Below are positions 1 to 7,434 of a DNA stretch of 14,411 nucleotides, piece after piece. The notes under the pieces were generated by a model that searched no databases, was not told the origin of the DNA, and saw only the letters and a list, made by a program, of their open reading frames with translations. This DNA comes from VMCP01 sp964645755 (GTDB lineage: Bacteria > Bacteroidota > Bacteroidia > NS11-12g > UBA955). Every line of letters starts with the position of its first letter. The stretch's first letter is position 1. The stretch spans positions 1-14,411 of the forward strand of contig CAZYBT010000067.1 of NCBI GenBank assembly GCA_964645755.1. The letters run 5' to 3'. The position numbers were made by a program, and so were the translations under genes.

Positions 1-1699
1 TACCATTCACCACTCTTGGTAATACTTTCATGGTAGATCCATGACACGCAAAGGTGTCTTTTGTTGCCATTACAACTGTTGGTGGATCAGGAATAATCAC
101 AGTATCTCTGTAAATTGTTGGACAGTTAAAGTTATTGTTCACTGTATGAACGATTACAAACTTACCACCTTTATAGAAGGTCAATGTATCTGTTTTCTTT
201 GAGCTAAAATAAAACTCTTTTTTACCTGTAGAGTCTCTAAAGCTCCATTGATAGGTAGCGGTACCTTTAAAATTGGCTGCCAGCTGGGCATTGAAAGCAA
301 ATCTTCCGCATTTCAATTTTCCATTGGCTAAAGATGCTCCTTCATATCCCAGCAATTGTGTATTATCTACACCGGTATAAATACGTTTATCTTCAGCACG
401 AGGATTCACTTTAACTTTAAAGCTTCGAATTGAAATTACTGGAGGTGTACAATGCTGATCTGAAGCTGTAACTGTAAATGAATAAGACACTTCTGATGCT
501 TGTCCTCTCTTTGTTTGCCAACAAAATTCATATTCTTTTTCACGTTTAGTTTTGTCAACTACAATAAAGGTTGCACCAGGTATACCTCCGTTCCATTTAC
601 CAATTACAGTATCGGGAACAGTTTGGTATGGCGTAAAAGTTTCATCTGTAATTTTAATTTTCTTACAAATTTTATCTCCTTCACAGATGATCCAACTGTA
701 TGGACCATTGATCACAGGTGGTTTATTGTATCCACAGTCATCGAGTACCCACATTTGCATATCCCTTCGGGTTCGACCAACGACAATCCATGTACCGGAG
801 GCACTATCTTGTCGCCACTCAGTTTGTTCAATTACTAGAATCGGCACTTCGTCACATTTTGTTGGGGTAACAATGATATCACCATTGGCTGTATCGAAAT
901 AAAAACCACGTGGAGGGTTTGTGCTTGGGTTTGGAGTACACTTGATTGTAGTTGGGGGAATACAAAAAGGTGTCATTGGATAGTTGTATGCAAAAGGAGA
1001 AGAGTAAGATACCGAGGTGTTTGGTACGTTCGACAATCCTTTTACCAATTTATATGAGATGGAATCATAATCAATAGTATCCAAAGCACCATTGTTGTAG
1101 TACCAAGGAATGTTACAACACAAGAATCCTACAGGCTCGTTTGTTAACTGAGGTGAACTGTTACATTTGTTAACAGTTTTCTTCAAGTTACAGATATTAA
1201 TCATACATGTAGAATAAAAATCGTTGTTAGCGGCACCTGTTGTAATACCACCATTTCTACAGCACTGGTTAACATAAAATGTAACTTCACAACAAGAACT
1301 CTTATTTAAAAAAGAATTCAGTGGAGAAGCATTGAAATCAATCGTACATTCGAAGGTATGTTCCTCCACACCTTTACCCGTTCCATATGTATTTTTTGGG
1401 TTACAAGGACTACTCGCCGATGAACAACGAGTGGTTACGTCTCTGATGTTTGTTCTTGTAAACCCTGAAGGTGTAACTGTTCCGCAACCATTTCCACCAT
1501 TTACACCTGCAAATGCTTTGAAATCAACAACACTCATGCTGACACCTCGACAATCACGATAAACTTTGGCAATGATTTTGTACTTTCCATTTCCCAAACA
1601 CTTGTAACTCATGTCGGCTCCCATCATGTGGGAAGCGAGGGTGGTTTTCGAGGAAAAGATTGATAAAAATAAAATGACTAATGGTAAAAGTCTTTTCAT
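1..1699 (-). CDS. Cysteine-rich secreted surface/adhesin-like protein (N-terminal part, 3' end outside window)
   Basis: I translated the minus strand from the ATG at 1699-1697 and the frame stays open for 566 codons to the left edge, so the C-terminus is missing. Residues 1-22 form a signal peptide (MKR, hydrophobic core, TTLA) with likely cleavage before SHMMGAD. The mature start SHMMGADMSYKCLGNG, followed by YRDCRG at about 47-52, is the hallmark N-terminus of large Bacteroidota surface proteins that often end in a gliding-motility-associated (type IX secretion, type B) sorting domain; that end is not visible here. The fragment holds about 26 cysteines, including three CC pairs, implying disulfides or metal binding outside the cell. 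Towards the left edge, a stretch with TYQWSF, then GGKFVIVHTVNNNFNC, then DTVIIPDPP looks like a PKD-type beta-sandwich. Role inferred: cell-surface or adhesive protein; the ligand is unknown. The family assignment is firm, the function is not. Confidence 0.85.
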   Translation of the reverse strand, partial: MKRLLPLVILFLSIFSSKTTLASHMMGADMSYKCLGNGKYKIIAKVYRDCRGVSMSVVDFKAFAGVNGGNGCGTVTPSGFTRTNIRDVTTRCSSASSPCNPKNTYGTGKGVEEHTFECTIDFNASPLNSFLNKSSCCEVTFYVNQCCRNGGITTGAANNDFYSTCMINICNLKKTVNKCNSSPQLTNEPVGFLCCNIPWYYNNGALDTIDYDSISYKLVKGLSNVPNTSVSYSSPFAYNYPMTPFCIPPTTIKCTPNPSTNPPRGFYFDTANGDIIVTPTKCDEVPILVIEQTEWRQDSASGTWIVVGRTRRDMQMWVLDDCGYNKPPVINGPYSWIICEGDKICKKIKITDETFTPYQTVPDTVIGKWNGGIPGATFIVVDKTKREKEYEFCWQTKRGQASEVSYSFTVTASDQHCTPPVISIRSFKVKVNPRAEDKRIYTGVDNTQLLGYEGASLANGKLKCGRFAFNAQLAANFKGTATYQWSFRDSTGKKEFYFSSKKTDTLTFYKGGKFVIVHTVNNNFNCPTIYRDTVIIPDPPTVVMATKDTFACHGSTMKVLPRVVNG

Positions 1700-1764
1700 A
1701 TATGTAGTTTTAGTTTTTTATTGTTTGTTTTTGTTAGACACACTTAGTGAAAAATGTGTTGCCT

Positions 1765-1795
1765 CAAAAATATAAATTTTATCACTTGAATCCAA
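1765..1795 (-). promoter_or_regulatory. Candidate promoter for the surface-protein gene
   Basis: On the minus strand TATTTTTG (1772-1765) matches the Bacteroidota -7 element TAnnTTTG, and TTG at 1795-1793 lies 20 bases upstream, as expected for the -33 element. Transcription would begin near 1758 and give a leader of about 60 bases before the ATG at 1699. Assigned by motif and spacing only. Confidence 0.55.
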
Positions 1796-2006
1796 TTAAA
1801 TGATGAAAAAATTCATTGTAAACCATTTCTTTTTACAAATTTTCGAAACAAAAATGTTTACCATGATGGCAATTATTCAATTGGAACATTAAGAACATTG
1901 CTTTATTAAATTGAATATCAATAGATTAAATATAAAATCTAACTTAATCCATGAACAATCACACATTTTAAAGATTCAAAATGTACGAAATACAATTAAA
2001 GCAAAG
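1796..2006. other. Divergent intergenic region, no gene recognised
   Basis: This is the core of the roughly 340-base non-coding stretch between the surface-protein gene (minus) and the aminopeptidase gene (plus). It is very AT-rich. I see no tRNA, no structured RNA, no convincing terminator and no repeat. A 30-codon open frame (1800-1892) has no visible promoter or family resemblance. Apart from the two promoter motifs at its edges I see nothing to annotate. Confidence 0.6.
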
Positions 2007-2014
2007 TATTTTTG
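2007..2014 (+). promoter_or_regulatory. Candidate -7 promoter element for the aminopeptidase gene
   Basis: TATTTTTG matches TAnnTTTG. Transcription would start near 2020-2022, giving a leader of about 18 bases before the ATG at 2039. No clear TTG is seen at the -33 spacing. The box overlaps an in-frame TTG codon at 2012, which argues against that codon being the translation start. Confidence 0.45.
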
Positions 2015-2038
2015 CAACATACATCAAATCCAAATTAC

Positions 2039-3319
2039 ATGAAATACAAATCCATTCCCAACTCACTATTCATTAAAAACAGACAAAAATTTGCTTCGAA
2101 AATGCAAACCGGTTCTATCGCCGTTTTTCACAGCAACGATGAAATGCCAAGAAATGGTGATGCTTATTTTGCATTCAAACAGCAGTCGGATTTATTTTAT
2201 TTAACAGGAGTTGATCAGGAGGATACGATATTGGTTTTGTTCCCGGATTGTCCAAATCCATTGTATCGTGAGATGATATTTGTAAAAGAGACTTCGGAAC
2301 AAATAGCCATTTGGGATGGGGCTCGATTAATGCCTAACGATGTTTATTTGGTTTCAGGGATACAGAGTGTTTTTTGGTATCATGAGTTTTGGAAAACCAT
2401 ACATGCGGCGTTTTTACTCGCTGACAACATTTATGTAAATTTAAACGAAAATGATCGATTTACCGACAAAGTTTCGTATGCAAATTTAAGATTTGCAAAA
2501 GAAATTATGTCAAAATATCCTGCACATCAGATTAAGCGAAGTGCACCAATTTTGGCCAACCTAAGAATGGTAAAAGAATCAGAGGAAATTGATTTACTTA
2601 AGGAAGCAATTTCTATTACAAAATTAGGATTTGAGAGACTTTTAAAATTTGTAAAACCAGGGATTTGGGAATATGAAATTGAAGCTGAACTCATCCATGA
2701 ATTTATTCGAAACAAAAGTCGTGGATTTGCATTCGACCCCATCATCGGAAGTGGAAAAAGCGCTTGTGTTTTGCACTACATCGAAAATAACAAGCAATGT
2801 CAAGACGGAGATTTGTTACTTTTAGATTTTGGTGCAGAATATGCAAATTACAATGGCGATTTATCAAGGTGTATTCCTGTGAATGGTAAATTTTCTAAGC
2901 GCCAAGCTGAGGTTTATAATGCTGTTTTAAGTGTGCAAAAATATGCTAAGACCGTTCTTAAACCAGGAGTTACTCTTCCGAATTATCACGCTCAGGTTTG
3001 CGAATTTATGACCGAAAAACTATTGGAAATCAATTTGTTAACCACACAACAGATCAAAGACAATCCTAAAGCTTTCATGAAGTATTACATGCATGGAACC
3101 TCACATCACTTAGGCCTGGACGTTCATGACGTCATGCATCGGTTCGATGCCATTCCCGAGGGTGCAGTTTTAACGGTAGAACCAGGAATTTATATACAAG
3201 AAGAGGGATTAGGAATTCGCATTGAAAATGATGTTGTACTCACTTCAAATGGTTTGGTTGATTTGATGGATGGATATCCAACAGAGATTGATGAGATCGA
3301 ATCAATAATGAACGGATAA
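2039..3319 (+). CDS. pepP: Xaa-Pro aminopeptidase (aminopeptidase P, M24B metallopeptidase)
   Basis: A 426-residue cytosolic metallopeptidase that removes the N-terminal residue from peptides with proline in second position. The N-terminal half (residues about 5-150) is an AMP_N domain, with the diagnostic stretch FKQQSDLFYLTG near residues 45-57. The C-terminal half is the pita-bread catalytic fold. All five dimetal ligands are visible: D263 (LLLDFGAEY), D274 (NGDLSR), H356 (TSHHLGLDVHD), E381 (TVEPGIY) and E396 (RIENDV); H363 matches the second conserved active-site histidine. The 11-residue spacing of the two aspartates is as in E. coli PepP. The ATG at 2039 is preferred over an in-frame TTG at 2012, because TTG lies inside the -7 promoter box and MKYKSIP resembles relatives. 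Its stop is one base from the stop of the convergent methyltransferase gene. It is probably transcribed alone. Confidence 0.93.
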   Translation: MKYKSIPNSLFIKNRQKFASKMQTGSIAVFHSNDEMPRNGDAYFAFKQQSDLFYLTGVDQEDTILVLFPDCPNPLYREMIFVKETSEQIAIWDGARLMPNDVYLVSGIQSVFWYHEFWKTIHAAFLLADNIYVNLNENDRFTDKVSYANLRFAKEIMSKYPAHQIKRSAPILANLRMVKESEEIDLLKEAISITKLGFERLLKFVKPGIWEYEIEAELIHEFIRNKSRGFAFDPIIGSGKSACVLHYIENNKQCQDGDLLLLDFGAEYANYNGDLSRCIPVNGKFSKRQAEVYNAVLSVQKYAKTVLKPGVTLPNYHAQVCEFMTEKLLEINLLTTQQIKDNPKAFMKYYMHGTSHHLGLDVHDVMHRFDAIPEGAVLTVEPGIYIQEEGLGIRIENDVVLTSNGLVDLMDGYPTEIDEIESIMNG

Positions 3320-3320
3320 A

Positions 3321-3992
3321 TCAAATTTCCCAACCTTGATTGCCTTTCAAAGGCACGAATTTAAAATCGCCAAATTTTTCGAGGTTGAAATCTGTTTCCG
3401 ACAAACGGGTCATTCTGTACATCACTTGATTTTCTTTATCTGAGCCTACGGGTATGACCAGCTTCCCTCCTATTTTCAATTGCAGTTTTAAACTATCGGG
3501 AATAATTGGTGCACCTGCGGTAACGATGATGGCATCAAAAGGCGCGTATTTTGGCAACCCCAAACTTCCATCACCATGAAAAAGCTTGATTTTGGGATTG
3601 ATTTTAGACAGTATACCTGCAGCTTCTTCAAGCAAAGGCTTTATGTATTCAATACTATACAACTCAGCGCCCATTTCACTTAAAATTGCAGCTTGATACC
3701 CACTTCCTGTTCCCACTTCTAAAACTTTGCTATTTTTTTGAATTTCAATTAATTGACTTTGATACGCTACTGTAAATGGTTGTGAAATTGTTTGTCCATG
3801 ATTGATCGGAAATGCAGCGTCTCTGTAGGCGTATTGTTCGAAATCTTTGGGGAAAAACCAATGTCTAGGTATTTTCCTTATTGCTTCAAGCACAAACTCA
3901 TTGTATATGCCCTTTTCAGCCATTAAATCAGCTAGTTTTTTGCGTTTTCCCTGGTGTATGAGCGAGTCTGTAAATTCTTCGTTTGTAAACAT
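3321..3992 (-). CDS. pcm: Protein-L-isoaspartate (D-aspartate) O-methyltransferase
   Basis: A 223-residue SAM-dependent enzyme that methylates isoaspartyl residues in aged proteins and so starts their repair to aspartate. The family signature FPINHGQTISQP is at residues 61-72. SAM-binding motif I, VLEVGTGSGYQ, is at 90-100, followed by GDG at 140-142, FDAIIVTAGAP at 152-162 and GGKLVIPVG at 175-183. The length is normal for the family (about 210-225) and no key motif is missing. The start is the ATG at 3992-3990. A candidate promoter lies about 60 bases upstream on the same strand. The gene is divergent from the oxidoreductase-like gene at 4071 and convergent with the aminopeptidase gene, with a one-base gap and no terminator hairpin between them. 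Identification is secure. Confidence 0.95.
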   Translation of the reverse strand: MFTNEEFTDSLIHQGKRKKLADLMAEKGIYNEFVLEAIRKIPRHWFFPKDFEQYAYRDAAFPINHGQTISQPFTVAYQSQLIEIQKNSKVLEVGTGSGYQAAILSEMGAELYSIEYIKPLLEEAAGILSKINPKIKLFHGDGSLGLPKYAPFDAIIVTAGAPIIPDSLKLQLKIGGKLVIPVGSDKENQVMYRMTRLSETDFNLEKFGDFKFVPLKGNQGWEI

Positions 3993-4050
3993 GGTGTTAA
4001 AAATGCCTTGATGCCAAATTCAAGAAAAAATCAAAAATTTGTTGACGCTG

Positions 4051-4083
4051 CAAAAGTAACCATTTCGCAAATGAAAAAAACAA
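4051..4083 (-). promoter_or_regulatory. Candidate promoter for pcm
   Basis: On the minus strand TACTTTTG (4058-4051), followed by CA, is a near-ideal Bacteroidota -7 element, and TTG at 4083-4081 lies 22 bases upstream. The predicted transcription start is near 4044, about 50 bases before the pcm ATG. The -33 part falls within the first codons of the divergent gene at 4071. Confidence 0.55.
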
Positions 4084-5036
4084 TCATTCTTGGATCTCAA
4101 AAATCGGTAGAAGAATATTCCCTTCTGTTAAGAGATTTGAAAGATGTTGCCTTAAAGGGATACATCGATCCTGATGATTCTATGAACTACAACATGTTTG
4201 GAGATTTCATAAAAATCATTGAAATCATTCAATCTGGTGATATCTTTATCATTGGCAATCAGGTTTCAAATTTATCGTTCGATGTTATCTGTCAAATGAT
4301 GAAATTTGGCAAACATATTTTTATCGATGGATATCGCAATTGGTCGTCACATGAAATCGAAATTTTGCAGAAACTCAGAAGAGAATCAGAAACAACTTTC
4401 CAATTTGGCAATACACTTTACAGTTTACCCCTTTTCACAACATCCCTTCAATATCTTAAAAAACCAAGATTCGTAAAATTAGAAAAACATTGCCAAGCGC
4501 CCAAAACTGGAGAATTCAACCAGTGGATTTTTCAACAACTTTCACAAGAGTTGGATTTAATTTTACGGATTGTTGACAGCAATGTGAGAAGCATTTCTGC
4601 AAGACCTATGTTTCTGTTTGGTGAACACACCGATTTGTTAAATATTCATGTGGAATTCGACAATGACGCAATTTGTCAAATTTCTCTCGGTAGAGCCATT
4701 GAAGAAAAAACCCATAAACTGAGAGTTTTTCAACATGAAAAATTATTTCATATTGACTTTCATGAAAACGAACTTACAGAATATCGACTTAGCACCAATA
4801 CCGATCAATTGTCATTGGCAATTGAAAATCCGCATAGTCAAGCCGATAATCAGCAATTTATTTCTATCAAAAGAAACATCATGCCATATGATGTCAAAAA
4901 AATGGAGATCCGAAATTTCATAGAAAATATTGACAAAAAACTGACACCTCTGAATCACCTTGATCATATTGAAGGGGTAGCTCAAATTTGTGAAATTATT
5001 ACCGAGAAGGTTAAGCGTAAATATCAAAGCGTTTAA
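4071..5036 (+). CDS. Degenerate Gfo/Idh/MocA-like oxidoreductase family protein
   Basis: A 321-residue protein with the layout of the Gfo/Idh/MocA family: a Rossmann-like N-terminal half and an alpha/beta C-terminal half. The beginning MKKTIILGS, then LKDVALKGYIDPDD, fits the first beta-alpha-beta unit and the DPDD loop. GKHIFID at 80-86 sits where family members have GKHVFIEKP. DLLNIHVEFDN at 189-199 and the following LRVFQHEKLFHIDF fit the C-terminal sheet of Bacteroidota homologues. The glycine-rich NAD(P) loop is reduced to IILGSQKS, and the catalytic EKP lysine is replaced by DGY. It is therefore probably not an active dehydrogenase; a structural or sugar-binding role is only a guess. 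The start ATG 4071 is chosen over in-frame ATG 4011 and GTG 3954 because the protein begins with the first beta strand there, and the longer forms would overlap the pcm promoter or gene. It is followed after 31 bases by a lipoprotein gene. Family moderately sure, function unknown. Confidence 0.7.
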   Translation: MKKTIILGSQKSVEEYSLLLRDLKDVALKGYIDPDDSMNYNMFGDFIKIIEIIQSGDIFIIGNQVSNLSFDVICQMMKFGKHIFIDGYRNWSSHEIEILQKLRRESETTFQFGNTLYSLPLFTTSLQYLKKPRFVKLEKHCQAPKTGEFNQWIFQQLSQELDLILRIVDSNVRSISARPMFLFGEHTDLLNIHVEFDNDAICQISLGRAIEEKTHKLRVFQHEKLFHIDFHENELTEYRLSTNTDQLSLAIENPHSQADNQQFISIKRNIMPYDVKKMEIRNFIENIDKKLTPLNHLDHIEGVAQICEIITEKVKRKYQSV

Positions 5037-5054
5037 TTTTTGACTAAAAAACCT

Positions 5055-5062
5055 TACTTTTG
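5055..5062 (+). promoter_or_regulatory. Candidate -7 element immediately before the lipoprotein start
   Basis: TACTTTTG matches TAnnTTTG and ends five bases before the ATG at 5068, so transcription would begin at or next to the start codon. No TTG lies at the usual -33 spacing; the nearest, at 5040-5042, leaves only 12 bases. It is either a promoter for a leaderless or near-leaderless transcript, or a chance match. Confidence 0.4.
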
Positions 5063-5067
5063 TAGGT

Positions 5068-5964
5068 ATGCGAAAGCATATTTTTTTTTACTCTATTCTG
5101 GTATTTTTTGTTTTCATTTTTGAAGGATGCGAAACTGAAAAATCTTTTGTACCTGCTTACATAAAAATCGACAGTGTAACTGTTGACGCAAAATCTATTG
5201 GAGGAAATAACATTCACCAAATTGCTGCCGTTCAACTATATCAAAATCAACAATTTTTGGGCACTTACCCTATCCCTTCGAAAATTCCTGTAGACGGAGA
5301 TGGTCAAAATAAATACACATTTGCGCCATATGTAAAACTCAATGGCAATAGTTCACAGCTTGCTCCTTATCTAAGTTTGCAATACAAAGATACCAGCTTA
5401 ATGGTGAAACGCGGTGAATACACCCATGTCATCCCTGTTTTTCAATACAGAGAATCTGCCAAAATATTATGGCAAGAAGATTTTGAAGATGCTTCATCTA
5501 CCCTTATTCCTGTGGCTTTAGCAAAGGGCGATACCACCTTCATGGATACACGAGATTACGCGTTGAATCAACAATTCAAAGGAAAATCTAAAGTTTTTGT
5601 TGCTAAATTCAAAACCATTGATTCAATTAGAAAAATGGATTTAGCCAGCTTTTCCAATTTTAAAAATATTCCTGTGGATGGCACCGATGTGTATTTTGAA
5701 TTCGATATTAAAACCGATTTACCTGTTCAAGTGTCCCTCAGAAGAACAAGTGCAAGTAAAGGCACTGAATTCATACCATATTTATTGGTAAATAAAACTG
5801 AAGGAACCTGGAAAAGATTTTACATTGATTTAGTGTACGAAACACAAGGACAGCCGAGTGGAACCGTTTTTGAGATATTTTTTAGCTTTGACAAATCGGC
5901 AAGCTTCAATGGCGATCACGAAATATTATTCGATAATCTACGTTTATCTCATTTAGGCAAATGA
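5068..5964 (+). CDS. Predicted lipoprotein of unknown function
   Basis: A 298-residue protein with a short basic start (MRKH), a hydrophobic stretch to about residue 19 and a cysteine at position 21 in the sequence IFEGC. This looks like a lipoprotein signal, although glutamate just before the glycine is an atypical lipobox. Acidic residues directly after the cysteine (CETEKS) may relate to surface export of Bacteroidota lipoproteins; that is a guess. Residues about 30-130 form a beta-rich first part. From about ILWQEDFED the rest resembles a jelly-roll domain, ending with HEILFDNLRL, a pattern common in carbohydrate-binding-like folds of this phylum. No catalytic motif is seen. Its stop codon overlaps the ATG of the glycosylphosphotransferase gene (ATGA), so the two are probably translated together, suggesting a role in the same envelope polysaccharide process. 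Product identity is not recognised beyond this. Confidence 0.75.
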   Translation: MRKHIFFYSILVFFVFIFEGCETEKSFVPAYIKIDSVTVDAKSIGGNNIHQIAAVQLYQNQQFLGTYPIPSKIPVDGDGQNKYTFAPYVKLNGNSSQLAPYLSLQYKDTSLMVKRGEYTHVIPVFQYRESAKILWQEDFEDASSTLIPVALAKGDTTFMDTRDYALNQQFKGKSKVFVAKFKTIDSIRKMDLASFSNFKNIPVDGTDVYFEFDIKTDLPVQVSLRRTSASKGTEFIPYLLVNKTEGTWKRFYIDLVYETQGQPSGTVFEIFFSFDKSASFNGDHEILFDNLRLSHLGK

Positions 5965-7376
5965 TACGCAAGGGATTTCGAATATTTTGGCATGTTTTTT
6001 TTGACTGGATTGCCGCAAGTATAAGTTGGTTGGCATTATTTCTTTATCGAAAAAACTATGTTGAAGCGGTAAAACATGGTTATGTTATTCCGATTAACCA
6101 AGACATTAAACTGTATGCAGGTCTGATCATCATCCCGCTATTTTGGATTATTTTATATGCAATGTCGGGCTATTACCAACATATTCTCCGAAGATCAAGG
6201 TTAGTGGAGCTCGAAAACACTTTTGGGAACAGTGTTTTGGGTGTAATTATTCTGTTTTTTGTTCTCATATTGGATGACAGCGTATCCAACTATTACGACT
6301 ATTACAGCTCATTAGCGGTATTGTTTAGTTTTCATTTTGGCAGTACTCTTTTTTTCAGATTGATTAATTCTACGTATACAATCACCAAAATTAGAAACAA
6401 ACAATGGGGATACAATACTTTGATTATTGGCAGTGGAGAAACATCTATTCAATTGATTCGTGATTTACAAACGGCTAAAATATGGGAGGGGTTCAACATC
6501 AAAGGGCATGTTGAAATTTCACCACAAACTGTTGTAAATCCCTCTGAATTTCCGAATTTAGGCCCTTGGAAAAATTTACCTGATTTAATTAAAATCCATC
6601 AAATTGAAGATATTATTCTCTGTAATGAAACCAATGAATCTGAATTTGTACCTCAAATAATAGAATACATTCAAAATGAAAACATTCATTTAAAAATGCT
6701 ACCGAACGATTATAATTTAGTCTTAGGTGTGGTTAAAATGAATAATATTTTGGGTACCATGTTGGCTGAGGTAGATTTTGAAGTAATGCCATATTGGCAA
6801 AAATTCATTAAGAGAAGCATGGATATTTTCTTTTCATTACTCGCTTTGGTTATACTTTTGCCATTGTTTGTGATCATTGCAATTGCCGTGAAATTAAATT
6901 CAAAGGGTCCAATTTTTTTCATGCAAGAGAGAATCGGATTAAGAGGGGTACCTTTCAAAATCATTAAGTTCCGATCCATGCGCGCTGATGCTGAAAAATT
7001 GGGCCCTCAACTTAGTTCAGATCAAGATGATCGAAGAACTTCAGTTGGTATTTTTCTAAGACAAACAAGATTAGATGAATTGCCTCAATTTTTGAATGTA
7101 TTATTAGGACAAATGAGTTTGGTAGGCCCAAGACCTGAGCGCCAATTTTTCATTGATCAGATCATTGAAAAAGCTCCAATTTATAAACGTTTACATAGGG
7201 TTAAGCCTGGAATTACGAGTTGGGGACAAATCAAATACGGTTATGCGCAAGACGTTTATGAAATGATAGACCGCATGAAATATGATATTTTATACTTGGA
7301 AAACATGTCGCTTGGCCTAGACATTAAAATCATGTTCAATACTGTATTAATCATGATTCAAGGACGCGGAAAATAA
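5961..7376 (+). CDS. Polyprenyl-phosphate glycosylphosphotransferase (exopolysaccharide initiating enzyme)
   Basis: A 471-residue membrane enzyme that transfers a sugar-1-phosphate from a nucleotide sugar to undecaprenyl phosphate, the first step in building an exopolysaccharide or capsule repeat unit. Four N-terminal membrane helices lie near residues 12-30, 51-70, 91-105 and 116-135. A CoA-binding-like Rossmann region follows, with TLIIGSGETS at 153-162. After a further hydrophobic segment (about 290-311) comes the sugar transferase domain: KRSMDIF at 284-290, GPIFFMQERIG at 316-326, KFRSM at 336-340, the catalytic acidic pair in LDELPQF at 371-377 (D372, E373) and MSLVGPRPE at 385-393. This is the full length of the WbaP/CpsE-like class. 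It overlaps the lipoprotein gene by four bases. No other polysaccharide genes (Wzx, Wzy, glycosyltransferases) are in the window, so the polymer and the sugar are unknown. Confidence 0.93.
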   Translation: MIRKGFRIFWHVFFDWIAASISWLALFLYRKNYVEAVKHGYVIPINQDIKLYAGLIIIPLFWIILYAMSGYYQHILRRSRLVELENTFGNSVLGVIILFFVLILDDSVSNYYDYYSSLAVLFSFHFGSTLFFRLINSTYTITKIRNKQWGYNTLIIGSGETSIQLIRDLQTAKIWEGFNIKGHVEISPQTVVNPSEFPNLGPWKNLPDLIKIHQIEDIILCNETNESEFVPQIIEYIQNENIHLKMLPNDYNLVLGVVKMNNILGTMLAEVDFEVMPYWQKFIKRSMDIFFSLLALVILLPLFVIIAIAVKLNSKGPIFFMQERIGLRGVPFKIIKFRSMRADAEKLGPQLSSDQDDRRTSVGIFLRQTRLDELPQFLNVLLGQMSLVGPRPERQFFIDQIIEKAPIYKRLHRVKPGITSWGQIKYGYAQDVYEMIDRMKYDILYLENMSLGLDIKIMFNTVLIMIQGRGK

Positions 7377-7388
7377 ACTATTATCCTT

Positions 7389-7420
7389 TATTTTTGTTAT
7401 TTAGATTCATTCTATTTTTG
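7389..7420 (+). promoter_or_regulatory. Tandem -7 elements upstream of the export operon
   Basis: Two identical TATTTTTG boxes occur at 7389-7396 and 7413-7420, 24 bases apart, in the 58-base gap before the ATG at 7435. The downstream box would start transcription near 7427. The TTTG that ends the upstream box may also serve as a -33 element for the second (16-base spacer, slightly short). This suggests that the three-gene export operon has its own promoter, although read-through from the glycosylphosphotransferase gene is possible. Confidence 0.5.
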
Positions 7421-7434
7421 TTAAAATAGCATTC

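Noticed and set aside
500..902. Two plus-strand open frames of about 112-116 codons
   Set aside because: They lie antisense to the continuously open surface-protein gene on the minus strand and show no domain features.
1800..1892. 30-codon open frame starting MMKKFIV in the intergenic region
   Set aside because: No promoter motif fits it, composition is that of the AT-rich spacer and no family is recognised; chance is the simpler explanation.
2012..2038. TTG start that would add nine residues to the aminopeptidase
   Set aside because: TTG lies inside the TATTTTTG promoter box and would be upstream of the predicted transcription start; the ATG at 2039 fits the family N-terminus.
3954..4070. 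Upstream GTG (3954) or ATG (4011) start for the oxidoreductase-like gene
   Set aside because: The GTG start would overlap the divergent pcm gene and both longer forms would cross its promoter. The added residues (VCKFFVCKHGVKNALMPNSR and on) do not look like a folded extension, and the first beta strand begins right after the ATG at 4071.
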